A stretch of 64,000 bases of DNA from Anaerolineae bacterium. Its GTDB lineage: Bacteria > Chloroflexota > Anaerolineae > Aggregatilineales > Ch27. Of this stretch, positions 1 to 10,742 are shown piece by piece; the stretch's first letter is position 1; each line of letters starts with the position of its first letter. The notes under the pieces were generated by a model. The model made no database searches. It had not been told where the DNA came from and saw only the letters and a program-made list of their open reading frames with translations. Location: positions 1 through 64,000 of the forward strand of contig JABLXG010000019.1 of NCBI GenBank assembly GCA_013178165.1, given 5' to 3'. Made by a program: the position numbers and the translations under genes.

Positions 1-1
1 A

Positions 2-265
2 GCCGAGTGCGCTGAGGGCATGCATCGCTGGGCGGATCAGCATCGTATCGCGCGGGCTTACAAGAAGAACGAACAGGCTTTCATTGAAGCCTTCAACGGC
101 ACGCTGCGCCGTGAGGAGTTTGGCGCTCTCAAGTTCCGGGGCGATGAATTGGAGCTGGCCCAGCAGTATGCCGATGCTTTTCTCGACTACTATCACCACC
201 GGCGCCCCCATCTCTCACTCGGCATGCTCACGCCCGCTCGTTTCGCTGAGTCGCATTTGCCTTGA
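2..265 (+). CDS. Integrase-type transposase, C-terminal part (cut by window edge)
   Basis: The reading frame is open from the first bases of the window, so this is the tail of a longer gene. The visible part has the typical end of an rve/integrase-core transposase (IS3/IS481-like): a KNEQAFIEAFNGTLRREEFG stretch that carries the last acidic residue of the DDE triad (the E of FIEAFNGTLR), followed by a YYHHRRPH segment and the LTPARFAE terminus common to these enzymes. It would catalyse cut-and-paste or copy-paste transposition. No terminal inverted repeat could be recognised between its stop codon and the promoter at 357, so the right end of the element is undefined. The family assignment below integrase-core level is uncertain. 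Confidence 0.7.
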   Translation, partial: AECAEGMHRWADQHRIARAYKKNEQAFIEAFNGTLRREEFGALKFRGDELELAQQYADAFLDYYHHRRPHLSLGMLTPARFAESHLP

Positions 266-356
266 GAGAATGCGCCTCCTTGTCGTTTGGCTGCCATTGT
301 CCTACATTAGAGTTTCACATGCGATTGCCCTACTGCTTGGGCTGCTTAGGCCGTGT

Positions 357-386
357 TTGATCGTACTTGCATTACGATGGTATAAT
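357..386 (+). promoter_or_regulatory. Sigma70-type promoter of the S1 gene
   Basis: TTGATC (357-362), an 18-bp spacer and TATAAT (381-386), with a TGG extended -10 element just before it. Transcription would start near 392, which excludes an in-frame ATG at 367 and supports the start at 424. Confidence 0.7.
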
Positions 387-423
387 TTTGACGTTGCCCG
401 ATTCCGCCCCTGGAGTGTCGTAT

Positions 424-1875
424 ATGCCTGAGAATCTCGCCCCGTCGAATGACGTGTCATCAGTCCCTGATCTTGAACCGGTTCAGCCGGAGGCTGATGT
501 CACCAGCGAAGTCCCCGCGCAGCCTGAGGAGGAGCCAGCTACCGCGCCAGTTGAAGAGATGCCACTGCCGCAGCCTGCTGAGCCTGAGTCCAGCAGTGCG
601 GAACCTGCCGAAGCCACGGTCGCCACTGAAGCAGGCGCCCCCGTACCGGAAAGCACCCCGGCTGACGAGGGAGAAGCGGCTGAGGCAGAGCCAGGGGAAG
701 CTCCCTCCGGCGAGGAGGAGGGCAAGCTCAAGCGTGGCGATATCGTGGAAGGCCGGGTAATCCAGCGCTCGCCGACCGAGATCATTGTTGAGCTTGAGGA
801 TGGTGTCATCGGCATTGTGTCCGGCCGTGAGCTGGGCCGTATGGATCGTAAGGCGCTGGACGATCTGGAGATCGGCAAGAATGTGCTGGTCTATGTCCTC
901 AACCCGTCCAATCGCAACAACCAGGCCGTTCTCTCCCTCACCCGCGCGCTGGAGGAACATGACTGGCGTGAGGCTCAGGAGTATGCAGAAAGTCAGCGCC
1001 TGTACCACGGCAAGGTTTCCGGCTATAACAAGGGTGGCCTGATCGTCCGCTTTGGCCGCGTGCGTGGCTTTGTCCCGGCCAGCCAGGTCAGCGAAGAGCG
1101 TCGTCAGGCTGCCGCGGGCGAAAGCCCGATGGAGCGCTGGGGCAGCATGATCGGCGATGATATCGTGGTCAAAGTGGTCGAGGTTGACCGCGCCCGCAAC
1201 CGCCTGATCCTCTCCGAACGATCGGCCATCAAAGAGTGGCGCGACCAGCGTAAGGCTGACCTGCTGGATAAACTGGAAGTGGGTTCGGTACGGACGGGTC
1301 GCGTGGTGAGCCTGACTGATTTTGGCGCCTTTGTCGATCTTGGCGGGGCTGACGGCCTGGTGCACCTGACGGAGATGTCCTGGAAGCATGTCACCCGCCC
1401 GGACGAGATCGTCAAGGTGGGCGATGAAGTCCGGGTGAAGGTGATCAGTCTAGACCGGGAGCGCCGTCGCATTGGCCTGAGCATGAAGGCGCTGGAAACC
1501 GATCCCTGGGATGAGGTGGTCAAGAACTTCCGGGTCGGCCAGCTGGTCAGGGGCACGATCACCAAGCTGACCAAATTTGGCGCCTTTGCCTGCCTGGAAG
1601 GCGCGCCAGAGATCGAGGGCCTGATCCACATCTCCGAACTGGCCGATCACCGCGTGGGGCACCCGCGCGAGGTCGTCAACGAGAATGAGGTGCTGACCCT
1701 GCGCATCGTCAAGATCGACCGGGCGCAGCGCCGCATGGGCCTCAGCCTCAAGCAGGTCAACGCGGTGGATTACCTGGAAATCGACCTGGCCACGTACAAC
1801 AATGATCAGACTCCTCCGGTGGCGGATACCCCGGCAGACGAAGCCACCGGGCCGGAAGAGGACACGGAGTCCTGA
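424..1875 (+). CDS. rpsA: 30S ribosomal protein S1-like RNA-binding protein, four S1 domains
   Basis: A 483-residue protein. The first ~100 residues are an acidic, Pro/Glu/Ala-rich low-complexity tail. Four S1 (OB-fold) domains follow at roughly residues 102-170, 188-265, 285-355 and 369-445. The third and fourth are the most canonical (LTDFGAFVDLGGADGLVHLT and LTKFGAFACLEG). The family binds mRNA and promotes its docking on the 30S subunit. Start choice: the ATG at 424 has GGAG 8 nt upstream and lies downstream of a strong promoter; an in-frame ATG at 367 lies upstream of the predicted transcription start. Four domains rather than six is usual outside Proteobacteria, so a general S1 translation or RNA-turnover role is likely. 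The acidic N-terminal extension is unusual. A rho-independent terminator follows. Confidence 0.85.
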   Translation: MPENLAPSNDVSSVPDLEPVQPEADVTSEVPAQPEEEPATAPVEEMPLPQPAEPESSSAEPAEATVATEAGAPVPESTPADEGEAAEAEPGEAPSGEEEGKLKRGDIVEGRVIQRSPTEIIVELEDGVIGIVSGRELGRMDRKALDDLEIGKNVLVYVLNPSNRNNQAVLSLTRALEEHDWREAQEYAESQRLYHGKVSGYNKGGLIVRFGRVRGFVPASQVSEERRQAAAGESPMERWGSMIGDDIVVKVVEVDRARNRLILSERSAIKEWRDQRKADLLDKLEVGSVRTGRVVSLTDFGAFVDLGGADGLVHLTEMSWKHVTRPDEIVKVGDEVRVKVISLDRERRRIGLSMKALETDPWDEVVKNFRVGQLVRGTITKLTKFGAFACLEGAPEIEGLIHISELADHRVGHPREVVNENEVLTLRIVKIDRAQRRMGLSLKQVNAVDYLEIDLATYNNDQTPPVADTPADEATGPEEDTES

Positions 1876-1928
1876 CGTTTCCTGAGCGCGTGATGGGCGC
1901 CGGCTTAGAGTTCGATAAAAATGGATAA

Positions 1929-1953
1929 CCCTGCTCGTAAAAGCGGGGTTTTT
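1929..1953 (+). terminator. Rho-independent terminator of the S1 gene
   Basis: Seven-bp stem CCCTGCT/AGCGGGG (one G-T pair) with a 6-nt loop, followed by TTTTT. It lies 54 bp after the S1 stop codon. Confidence 0.75.
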
Positions 1954-2140
1954 CCCGTTCTTTGTGTATAATGGTGGTGACAGTGATGGGGTTCCGGAGC
2001 GAGGTTCATTGGCACGGTGTGGTGCTGTCGCAAACATGGGCCGCCCTTGCCTGGGGAGATAAAGCCGGTTGCTGCGTGGTGCATCGCTCCTGAGCTGCTC
2101 TGTCGTTTTCTGCCGCGTTTCTTTCACAATATCTATGGTG

Positions 2141-2169
2141 TTGATCGCTGTGATGGGGTAAAGTATACG
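2141..2169 (+). promoter_or_regulatory. Candidate clpC promoter
   Basis: TTGATC (2141-2146), 17 bp, TATACG (2164-2169), leaving a leader of about 125 nt before clpC. A second TATAAT (1967-1972) lies just after the S1 terminator but has no convincing -35 box. Nothing else was recognised in the 423-bp gap 1876-2298; no CtsR-type or CIRCE-like operator was seen. Confidence 0.45.
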
Positions 2170-2298
2170 ATCCAATCCCGGCAGTGATGGGGATGGATCA
2201 GATCGGTCGTTATCGCACGTTTCGGGTTTCAGGTGTTGAGGTAACAGGTGACCAGGCGCTGCCAGCAGTAAGCAGGATGAGGGGATGGAGGACAGACC

Positions 2299-4872
<2,574 letters not shown>

Positions 4873-4899
4873 CCGGCCAGATAAGACTGAAGAGAATAG

Positions 4900-4941
4900 C
4901 AGCGGCTCCGGAGAGGCCAAACCCGGAGCCGCTGTTGTTTG
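4900..4941 (+). terminator. Rho-independent terminator of clpC
   Basis: Perfect 12-bp stem (4900-4911 with 4923-4934, arm CAGCGGCTCCGG), followed by a T-rich TTGTTT. It lies 28 bp past the clpC stop. Confidence 0.85.
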
Positions 4942-5121
4942 CTGGCCTGTTGGCGCCTTGTTTTCCTGTTGGGAGCGTGAGGGCATACCGTGAGGAAGCA
5001 GAGGGCGGGTAACGCTCGCCAGCGATCCGTTTGCCTGGCATCCCTGCCCTTGCCCCTGGCTTCCTGATCTCCTGGTCTTCCGGCCTCCCGTCTCTTTTTC
5101 TGCCTCTGGCGTTCACGGCCG

Positions 5122-5151
5122 TTAGCAAGACCTGCCCCTTTCCGCTACAAT
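5122..5151 (+). promoter_or_regulatory. Candidate promoter in the clpC to phosphatase-like gap
   Basis: TTAGCA (5122-5127), 18 bp, TACAAT (5146-5151). It would give a ~120-nt leader for the gene at 5277. The remainder of the 4942-5276 gap shows no coding signal or recognisable RNA. Confidence 0.4.
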
Positions 5152-5276
5152 GGGAAACCGCACTCCCTCGCTGTCAGCCTGTGGCTGCGCGTGCCGGGGG
5201 GCTGCCGAATGCGCCTGTGATCGAGCGCGTGGCCCCGGGCGCATTCTGCGCCTCTGGCCCGGTGTGATAGCGATCT

Positions 5277-7463
5277 ATGACCCAGGATTTTGAAGCGTTA
5301 GTCAGCCACCTGCATTTTGTGGGCGGGCGGCCGGTCAATGCGCCGCCGCCCGGCGCCCTGATCCAGCTTGCTCCACGCAACACAGCCCGCAACCGGGAGC
5401 GGGATGCGTTTTTTGTGCTGGTCTTGCCCCAGAGCGGGCGGGCAGCCCGCCCGGTGTTCTACGAGCAACTGGCCCGCTGGGCGGCAGCTCGCTATTTTGA
5501 GAGCGAGGGCGGCGTGACTGTCGGGCTGCAGCGTGTGTTAACGACGCTCAATGATAATCTGCTGCAACACAACACCCGCCACCCGGAACAGCCGTTTTAC
5601 GCGCATGCGATCTGCCTGGTGCTGCGTCAGCAGGAGGTGTACGTCGCCCGCACGGATGGGGCGGCGGCGTTGCTGTGGCAGGCGGGCGGCCTGCGTGCCT
5701 TTCCAGAGGATGTCCGCGCGGCCAGCGGGGCGCAGCCGCTCGGCCAGGCGGCGCAACCCTTCTTTCAGGTCACCCGTTACGTGATTGAAGCGGGCGATGT
5801 GCTGGCGCTGGCCAGCAGCAGCGTGCTGCACCTGGGCCGGGAAGCGCTGGCCGGGGCCGGGCAGCGCGGCAACGTTCAGGCCACAGTCAACCGTCTCAAG
5901 GAGCATACCCTGGTGGAGGCGGCGGCGATGGTCCTGCAGTTCGTGCCGCCGGGGGAACCGGTCCCGCTGGCGGTCGAAACTGCGCCGGTGGAAGAGCCAC
6001 CGCCGGGTCCTGTAGCGGAACCTCCGGCGACCGGGCGAGGGTCGTCCCGCCTGTGGCGGCGCAGCCGTGCGCCTCAGGACTCGCTGGTGGAAGCGGCGGC
6101 GGCAGTGCGTCCGCGCCTGGATGAACTTCAGCAGGAAGGACGTACCCTGCGCCTGCGGCTGGGCCAGCGCCTCCTGCGCCTGTTGCAGCGGGGTATGGTG
6201 AAGATCGTGGCCGCCCTGCATGCCCTGCGCCGCGCCCTGAACCACCTGTTGCCGGAACCGGAGCCGGGCCGTCCGCCTTCGCTGCCGACGCCGATCGCGG
6301 CCAGCGCGGCGGTGCTGATCCCGGTGGCGGTGGTGCTGCTGGTGGTGGCTTATTCGCTCAATACCCGCGACGAGACAGCCTTTGAGCGCTGCCTTTCCCA
6401 GGCGCAGGAAGCCGCCGGTGCAGCAGAGCTGGTGGAGCAGAGCAGCCCGGAGCGCGCTCAGGAAGCCTGGTTTGGCGTGCTGGAGGTGACCAACCGTTGC
6501 CTGCCGCGTCGCCCGGATGACCCGCTGCTGGTCAGCATCCGGGAGAAAGCGCAGCGGCGGCTGGATGCCTTCGGCCAGATCGTGCGCTGTCCGATGGTGC
6601 CGCTGCAGCGTTACGAGCCGGGGGCGCGGTTGCGTGGCCCGATCCTGCGCAGTGATGTCGATCTGTACGTGCTGGACGCCACCCGCAGCATCCTTTACCG
6701 GGAGCGGCTCAACCAGGCCGGCAACGCTGTGATCGGTGATAGCGAGATTCTGGTGCAGCGCAACGCGGCGGTTGGCCAGTACATTGTGCGGCAGCTTGTG
6801 GATATTGACTGGCTGACGGAGACCGGCGTAGCTCGTGGCAGCGTACTGGTGGCCCTGGACAGGCAGGGGCTGCTGGTTACCTACTCGCCGACATTCCCGC
6901 CGGCGACGGCTCAGGCGCTGGTGGGGGCTGACCGCTGGGTTGACCCAGTGGCTATCGCGACCTGGCAGGGCCGCCTGTACATCCTGGACCCGGTTGCCAA
7001 TCAGATCTGGCGTTACCAGCCGGAAGGCGGTACCTTCCCCGCCGCGCCGGAGGAATACTTTGTCGGCGATAACCGCCCTGATCTGCGCAATGCCGTTGAC
7101 ATGGCCATCGACCAGACCGGCAATGTCTACGTCCTGCGGTCGGATGGTACCCTCAGCAAGTATTACAGCGGCGAGGCGCAGTTCTTCCAGTTTTCCAACC
7201 TGCCCAGTGGCGCGGTCGGTAGCCTGGGCAGCGCCAGCAGCATGTACCTGGACACCGGCCTGATTTCCCCTGGCTTCTACATCCTGGATGCGCCCAACCA
7301 GGTGATGTACGAAACCACCCTGGGCGGGACGTTCATCCGCGGCTATCGCGCTCCATCCGAGTTCAGCTTCCGCGACCTGAGCGGTCTGGTAGTCGACTCT
7401 GCGGCGGAAAACCTGTACCTGCTGGCCCGCGAAACGCTGTACCATGTCCCCAAGTGCCAGTGA
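5277..7463 (+). CDS. Membrane protein: PP2C-like N-terminus and C-terminal beta-propeller-like region
   Basis: A 728-residue protein in three parts. Residues ~1-225 resemble a PP2C/SpoIIE-type phosphatase fold (alternating strands, a DGAAALLW strand, and a GDVLALASSSVLHL segment like the GD-xxLLCSDG motif), but the metal-binding Asp residues are not clearly conserved, so it may be catalytically dead. A basic Pro-rich linker follows, then one transmembrane helix at ~340-362 (SAAVLIPVAVVLLVVAY). The outer part (~365-728) has repeated WRYQPEGG/LYILD/NVYVLRSDG blades like an NHL or SMP-30 propeller. The topology suggests an intracellular regulatory domain coupled to an extracellular sensor. No strong ribosome-binding site precedes the ATG. 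The next gene starts 13 nt downstream, so the two are probably one operon. Confidence 0.6.
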   Translation: MTQDFEALVSHLHFVGGRPVNAPPPGALIQLAPRNTARNRERDAFFVLVLPQSGRAARPVFYEQLARWAAARYFESEGGVTVGLQRVLTTLNDNLLQHNTRHPEQPFYAHAICLVLRQQEVYVARTDGAAALLWQAGGLRAFPEDVRAASGAQPLGQAAQPFFQVTRYVIEAGDVLALASSSVLHLGREALAGAGQRGNVQATVNRLKEHTLVEAAAMVLQFVPPGEPVPLAVETAPVEEPPPGPVAEPPATGRGSSRLWRRSRAPQDSLVEAAAAVRPRLDELQQEGRTLRLRLGQRLLRLLQRGMVKIVAALHALRRALNHLLPEPEPGRPPSLPTPIAASAAVLIPVAVVLLVVAYSLNTRDETAFERCLSQAQEAAGAAELVEQSSPERAQEAWFGVLEVTNRCLPRRPDDPLLVSIREKAQRRLDAFGQIVRCPMVPLQRYEPGARLRGPILRSDVDLYVLDATRSILYRERLNQAGNAVIGDSEILVQRNAAVGQYIVRQLVDIDWLTETGVARGSVLVALDRQGLLVTYSPTFPPATAQALVGADRWVDPVAIATWQGRLYILDPVANQIWRYQPEGGTFPAAPEEYFVGDNRPDLRNAVDMAIDQTGNVYVLRSDGTLSKYYSGEAQFFQFSNLPSGAVGSLGSASSMYLDTGLISPGFYILDAPNQVMYETTLGGTFIRGYRAPSEFSFRDLSGLVVDSAAENLYLLARETLYHVPKCQ

Positions 7464-7475
7464 AGGAGCGGGGTG

Positions 7476-7994
7476 ATGCGCGGGGGCGGCGTGCTGATGA
7501 CCTGTTCGGTCTGGCTGATCGGGCTAGGCTTGCTGGCTGCTGTCTTTTACTATGGCGCGATTCTGCTGGGGTTCTACAAGGATTCGATGATGGCGCACTT
7601 CCGCGAGTATGGGGAGGAGCGCCGCGTGTACCCGCTGGCCCGCTTTCTGCTGGCACTGGGGTTGCTCTGCCTGGTGCTTTCGCCCCTCCTGCCGGGGAGT
7701 ATGACCGGGCTGACCTTCACGGCGCTGGCCCTGATCATCATCGTCAGCAGCTATGCTGTCACCCGTGTGGAGCCGTTACAGGCGTCGCTGCCGCGCTGGT
7801 ACTACCGCCTGCTACGCGAATTGACGCGGGAGGAACGGCGGGCCATCGCCTATGCCTGGCTGCGCCTGCCGCTCCGGACTCGCCTGCGCCTGAATGGCGA
7901 TGATCATGCCTTCTGGATCTTTATCGATGAGGTGCGCCTGACGGTGATCTACGGGGCGCGCGACCCGGACGACCCCTGGGCGGCCTGGCAGTGA
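7476..7994 (+). CDS. Small membrane protein of unknown function
   Basis: 172 residues. Two or three hydrophobic helices lie in the N-terminal half (WLIGLGLLAAVFYYGAILLG, then FLLALGLLCLVLSPLL and FTALALIIIVSSY). A basic amphipathic cytoplasmic segment (YYRLLRELTREERRAIAYAW) and a short C-terminal domain follow. The AAGGAG site overlaps the stop codon of the preceding gene; it is 7 nt from ATG 7476 and only 4 nt from an in-frame GTG at 7473, so 7476 is preferred. Close coupling to the phosphatase-like gene suggests a joint membrane function. No family was recognised. Confidence 0.65.
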   Translation: MRGGGVLMTCSVWLIGLGLLAAVFYYGAILLGFYKDSMMAHFREYGEERRVYPLARFLLALGLLCLVLSPLLPGSMTGLTFTALALIIIVSSYAVTRVEPLQASLPRWYYRLLRELTREERRAIAYAWLRLPLRTRLRLNGDDHAFWIFIDEVRLTVIYGARDPDDPWAAWQ

Positions 7995-8030
7995 AGCTGC
8001 ATAGCGTCAGGCGGGCGTAAGGCAGGCGTG

Positions 8031-8059
8031 TAGGGCGGCCAGGGCCGGCGCGGTATAAT
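8031..8059 (+). promoter_or_regulatory. Candidate promoter of the LCP gene
   Basis: Perfect TATAAT at 8054-8059. The -35 region (around 8031-8036) is poor. It lies 45 bp before the LCP start codon. Confidence 0.5.
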
Positions 8060-8103
8060 CGCGGCGGATCAACGACATTTCAGGTTCATGAGGCAATAAT
8101 CGT

Positions 8104-9549
8104 ATGCGACTTTCCCCACCGCTGGCGCTGGCCGGCGTTGTCTTGCTGATGATCTTCACTGTTGTGGCTGCCGTCGCCGTCTATGGCGGCGTCCGCCTCC
8201 TGACCATCCAGGCGGGCGATATTGCCGCACTGCCGGCTTTTGACCCGCTGCGCCTGCGTCCCAGCCCAACGCCGATTGGTGTGGTGAGCGTGGCCCAGGC
8301 CACGCCTACGGCCATCGCTGCCGCCATCCCGACAGCGGTTGGCGGTGAGCCGGAACCTACCGCCGAAGTGCAGGTCGACCCTGCCGCTGGCTACAGCGCC
8401 TGGTCTGACCCGAACCGGGTCAACATCCTGCTGTTGGGGATCGATCAGCGGCGGGGAGAACAAGGCCCGTTCCGCACGGACACTATGATTGTGCTTAGCG
8501 TGGACCCCGTCCGCCGCAGCGCTGTGATGCTCTCCATCCCACGCGATCTGTGGGTGAGCATCCCCGGCTTTGCGCCGGGCCGGATCAACACTGCCAATTC
8601 GCTGGGCGATTCGTATGACTTTCCGGGTGGCGGCCCCGCCCTGGCCGCCCAGACGGTGGAGCGCAACCTGGGCATCCGCATCCACCATACGATTCGCGTC
8701 AATTTCGACCTGTTCCTGCGGGCGGTGGAGGCGATCGCCCCGGTGGAAATCTGCGTGACTGAGACGATCCACGACGAGGCCTATCCTGACGGTAGCTACG
8801 GCATCATGACTGTACACTTTGACCCCGGCTGCCAGCCGATGAACGCCGAACAGCTCCTGCAGTACGCCCGTGTCCGCCATACGCAGGGCGGCGATTTCGA
8901 CCGTGCTCGCCGCCAGCAGCAGGTGATCACCGCGGCTCGCGATCGCATTTTGAGCCTGGGCGGGGTGCAGGCCTTGCTGGCGCAGGCCCCGGCTCTATGG
9001 GAAGCAGCCCGCCAGGACATTCAAACCACGCTCTCATTTGAGCAGCTGGTCAGTCTGGCCCTGCTGGCTCAGGATATCCCACAGGAGAACATCACCCAGG
9101 CCGTGCTGGACGCCAATTACGTCTACTTTGAAACTACCGCCAGCGGCGATCAGGTGCTGCGGCTGCGCGGGGACGCCATGCGGCGGCTGGTCAGCGACCT
9201 GTTCAACCCGGTGAAGATGGAGCAGGAGGACCTGCGTGCTCTGGCTGCTTCGGAGACGGCAACGCTGAGCGTGGTGAACGGCACCACGACGCAGGGCCTG
9301 GCCGCGGAAGCACGTGACTGGCTTCAGGCGCGGGGCTTCAACGTCGTCGAGATCGGCAACGCTACCAGTTCTGGTTATGCGCACACCGTGATCAAGGACT
9401 ACACCAACAAGCCTTATACCGCCCGGTTGCTGGCTTCCCTGCTCGGGTTGCCGGTGACCGCTGTCCAGCCCGGCAGCGATAACGCAACAGTGCAGGACAT
9501 CCAGATCGTGGTGGGCGAAGACCTGATCCCGTTGCTGCGCGGCCAGTAG
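8104..9549 (+). CDS. LytR-CpsA-Psr (LCP) family protein with LytR_C domain
   Basis: A 481-residue type II membrane protein. A TM helix at ~8-30 and a Thr/Pro-rich stalk precede the LCP domain (residues ~103-290). LCP hallmarks are visible: NILLLGIDQR, RTDTMIVLSV with the conserved Arg-Thr-Asp, SIPRDLWV, the INTANSLG substrate loop, and the YARVRHTQGGDFDRARRQQQ segment with its catalytic Arg pair. A C-terminal LytR_C domain (~385-475, starting LSVVNGTT) completes the architecture. The family transfers polyprenyl-phosphate-linked glycopolymers onto the cell wall or other envelope acceptors; in a lineage with little or no peptidoglycan the acceptor is unclear. GAGG lies 10 nt before the ATG. It ends at a shared convergent terminator. 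Confidence 0.9.
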   Translation: MRLSPPLALAGVVLLMIFTVVAAVAVYGGVRLLTIQAGDIAALPAFDPLRLRPSPTPIGVVSVAQATPTAIAAAIPTAVGGEPEPTAEVQVDPAAGYSAWSDPNRVNILLLGIDQRRGEQGPFRTDTMIVLSVDPVRRSAVMLSIPRDLWVSIPGFAPGRINTANSLGDSYDFPGGGPALAAQTVERNLGIRIHHTIRVNFDLFLRAVEAIAPVEICVTETIHDEAYPDGSYGIMTVHFDPGCQPMNAEQLLQYARVRHTQGGDFDRARRQQQVITAARDRILSLGGVQALLAQAPALWEAARQDIQTTLSFEQLVSLALLAQDIPQENITQAVLDANYVYFETTASGDQVLRLRGDAMRRLVSDLFNPVKMEQEDLRALAASETATLSVVNGTTTQGLAAEARDWLQARGFNVVEIGNATSSGYAHTVIKDYTNKPYTARLLASLLGLPVTAVQPGSDNATVQDIQIVVGEDLIPLLRGQ

Positions 9550-9576
9550 CCGCCCGGCAGGAGCCAGGATCAGAGG

Positions 9577-9611
9577 AACGGGGCGCTTTCCGGCACAGGA
9601 AGCGCCCCGTT
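9577..9611. terminator. Bidirectional terminator between convergent genes
   Basis: Arm AACGGGGCGCTTTCC (9577-9591) pairs with 9598-9611 with a single bulged T and a 6-nt loop. It sits between the stop codons of the LCP gene (+) and the LiaF-like gene (-). Confidence 0.7.
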
Positions 9612-9632
9612 GGTGATGTCTCAAGCAGTAGG

Positions 9633-10634
9633 CTAGCGGACAGTCAGGCCGCCGACGCCGCCTTGGAAGATGATCAGGATGCGCTGCGTAGCGGTGGCGT
9701 AATCGGGGGTCTCCCAGACCTGGTTGTTGTCATCATCCCGAATCTGGGGCACATTGCCCGCGATACTGACCTCACCGAGGCCGGTATCAGCTTCCAACCG
9801 CAGGGCGACGCCCTCCGGCACGTCCACGGTGAAGCCGCCCACGCCGCCCTTGATCCGGATTGTCGGTGTAGCGCCCTGCGGCACGTTGACGCGGAATTCG
9901 CCCACACCACCATTCAGTGTGACCTCATAGGCGTCGCCGGTCGGCAGATCGATGGTCATTTCCCCCACGCCGCCATCGACAGTCAGGGCGCTGATCTGCA
10001 GGCCATCCAACGCCAGGCGGGCTTCCCCGACGCCGCCATGAACGGTGATCGCCAGCGGTACTTCCGGGCTGAGGCGGATATCCCAGCGTAACTCCAGCGA
10101 GTCGTCGCCGGGGAACAGAGGAGCGAACGGCCAGGTGCTGATGTTGGTGACCTCCCCCGTCTGGCTCAGGCTGATGCTCTTGCGCGTTGTGCCCTGAGCG
10201 CGGAAGTCGATCTCGCCGACGTAGTTGAGATCAGCTTCGATCAGGTTGGTGGAATCGCTCAGGGTGTCGACCGTCACCTTGCCCACCGACAGGTTGAGCT
10301 GAATATCGGCGGCGGTGGCCTCCCCCAGCGGTTCGCTAAAGGACGCCTGCTTGATCTCCGGCAGGGTGACCAGGCCCAGCGACGGCCCGGCGAACATCAG
10401 GACGACGGCCAGGGCGATTGTGCCGAGGGCGATTGCCGCGCCAACGACGGGCGACCCACGGCCAATCAGCAGATCAAGGCCGATAGCGATCACGAAGATC
10501 GGCCAGATACGGAACAGCACTTGCAGATTAGCGGCTCCCAGGACGCCGATGTTGCCCAGCAGCCAGATCAGGCCCACGCTGATCAGCGCGATCGGCCAGA
10601 AAAGTGAACGGTAGCCGCGTTGTTGGTTAGCCAT
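9633..10634 (-). CDS. LiaF-like membrane protein with six GGVG beta-repeats
   Basis: 333 residues from the chosen start. Four hydrophobic helices occupy the first ~100 residues (FWPIALISVGLIWLLG; LFRIWPIFVIAIGLDLLIG; two more), as in LiaI-LiaF-like/DUF5668 proteins. The soluble C-terminal half has a regular repeat: GGVGEARLALDG, GGVGEMTIDLPTG, GGVGEFRVNVPQG, GGVGGFTVDVPEG, a GLGEVSIAG variant and a final GGVGGLTVR, roughly every 18-24 residues. This is the expected parallel beta-helix of DUF2154/LiaF_C proteins, which sense or report envelope stress. Start: ATG 10634 has GGGGGA 6 nt upstream; an upstream in-frame ATG at 10685 lacks this. No LiaRS-type two-component system is adjacent. Confidence 0.75.
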   Translation of the reverse strand: MANQQRGYRSLFWPIALISVGLIWLLGNIGVLGAANLQVLFRIWPIFVIAIGLDLLIGRGSPVVGAAIALGTIALAVVLMFAGPSLGLVTLPEIKQASFSEPLGEATAADIQLNLSVGKVTVDTLSDSTNLIEADLNYVGEIDFRAQGTTRKSISLSQTGEVTNISTWPFAPLFPGDDSLELRWDIRLSPEVPLAITVHGGVGEARLALDGLQISALTVDGGVGEMTIDLPTGDAYEVTLNGGVGEFRVNVPQGATPTIRIKGGVGGFTVDVPEGVALRLEADTGLGEVSIAGNVPQIRDDDNNQVWETPDYATATQRILIIFQGGVGGLTVR

Positions 10635-10742
10635 GGATTTCCCCCACTTGATGAATTGGCAGCCTGATGATGCCCGACTGCGCATGTCGGTACATTATGC
10701 TATACGCCGCAGGTGGTCAGAAGTTGCAGACGGTATCCCCCT

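Noticed and set aside
367-423. Upstream in-frame ATG of the S1 gene
   Set aside because: It lies upstream of the transcription start predicted from the TTGATC-18-TATAAT promoter, while ATG 424 has a GGAG site.
5538-7445. 635-codon minus-strand frame opposite the PP2C-like gene
   Set aside because: Same antisense artefact; the plus-strand frame has a TM helix, blade repeats and operon coupling.
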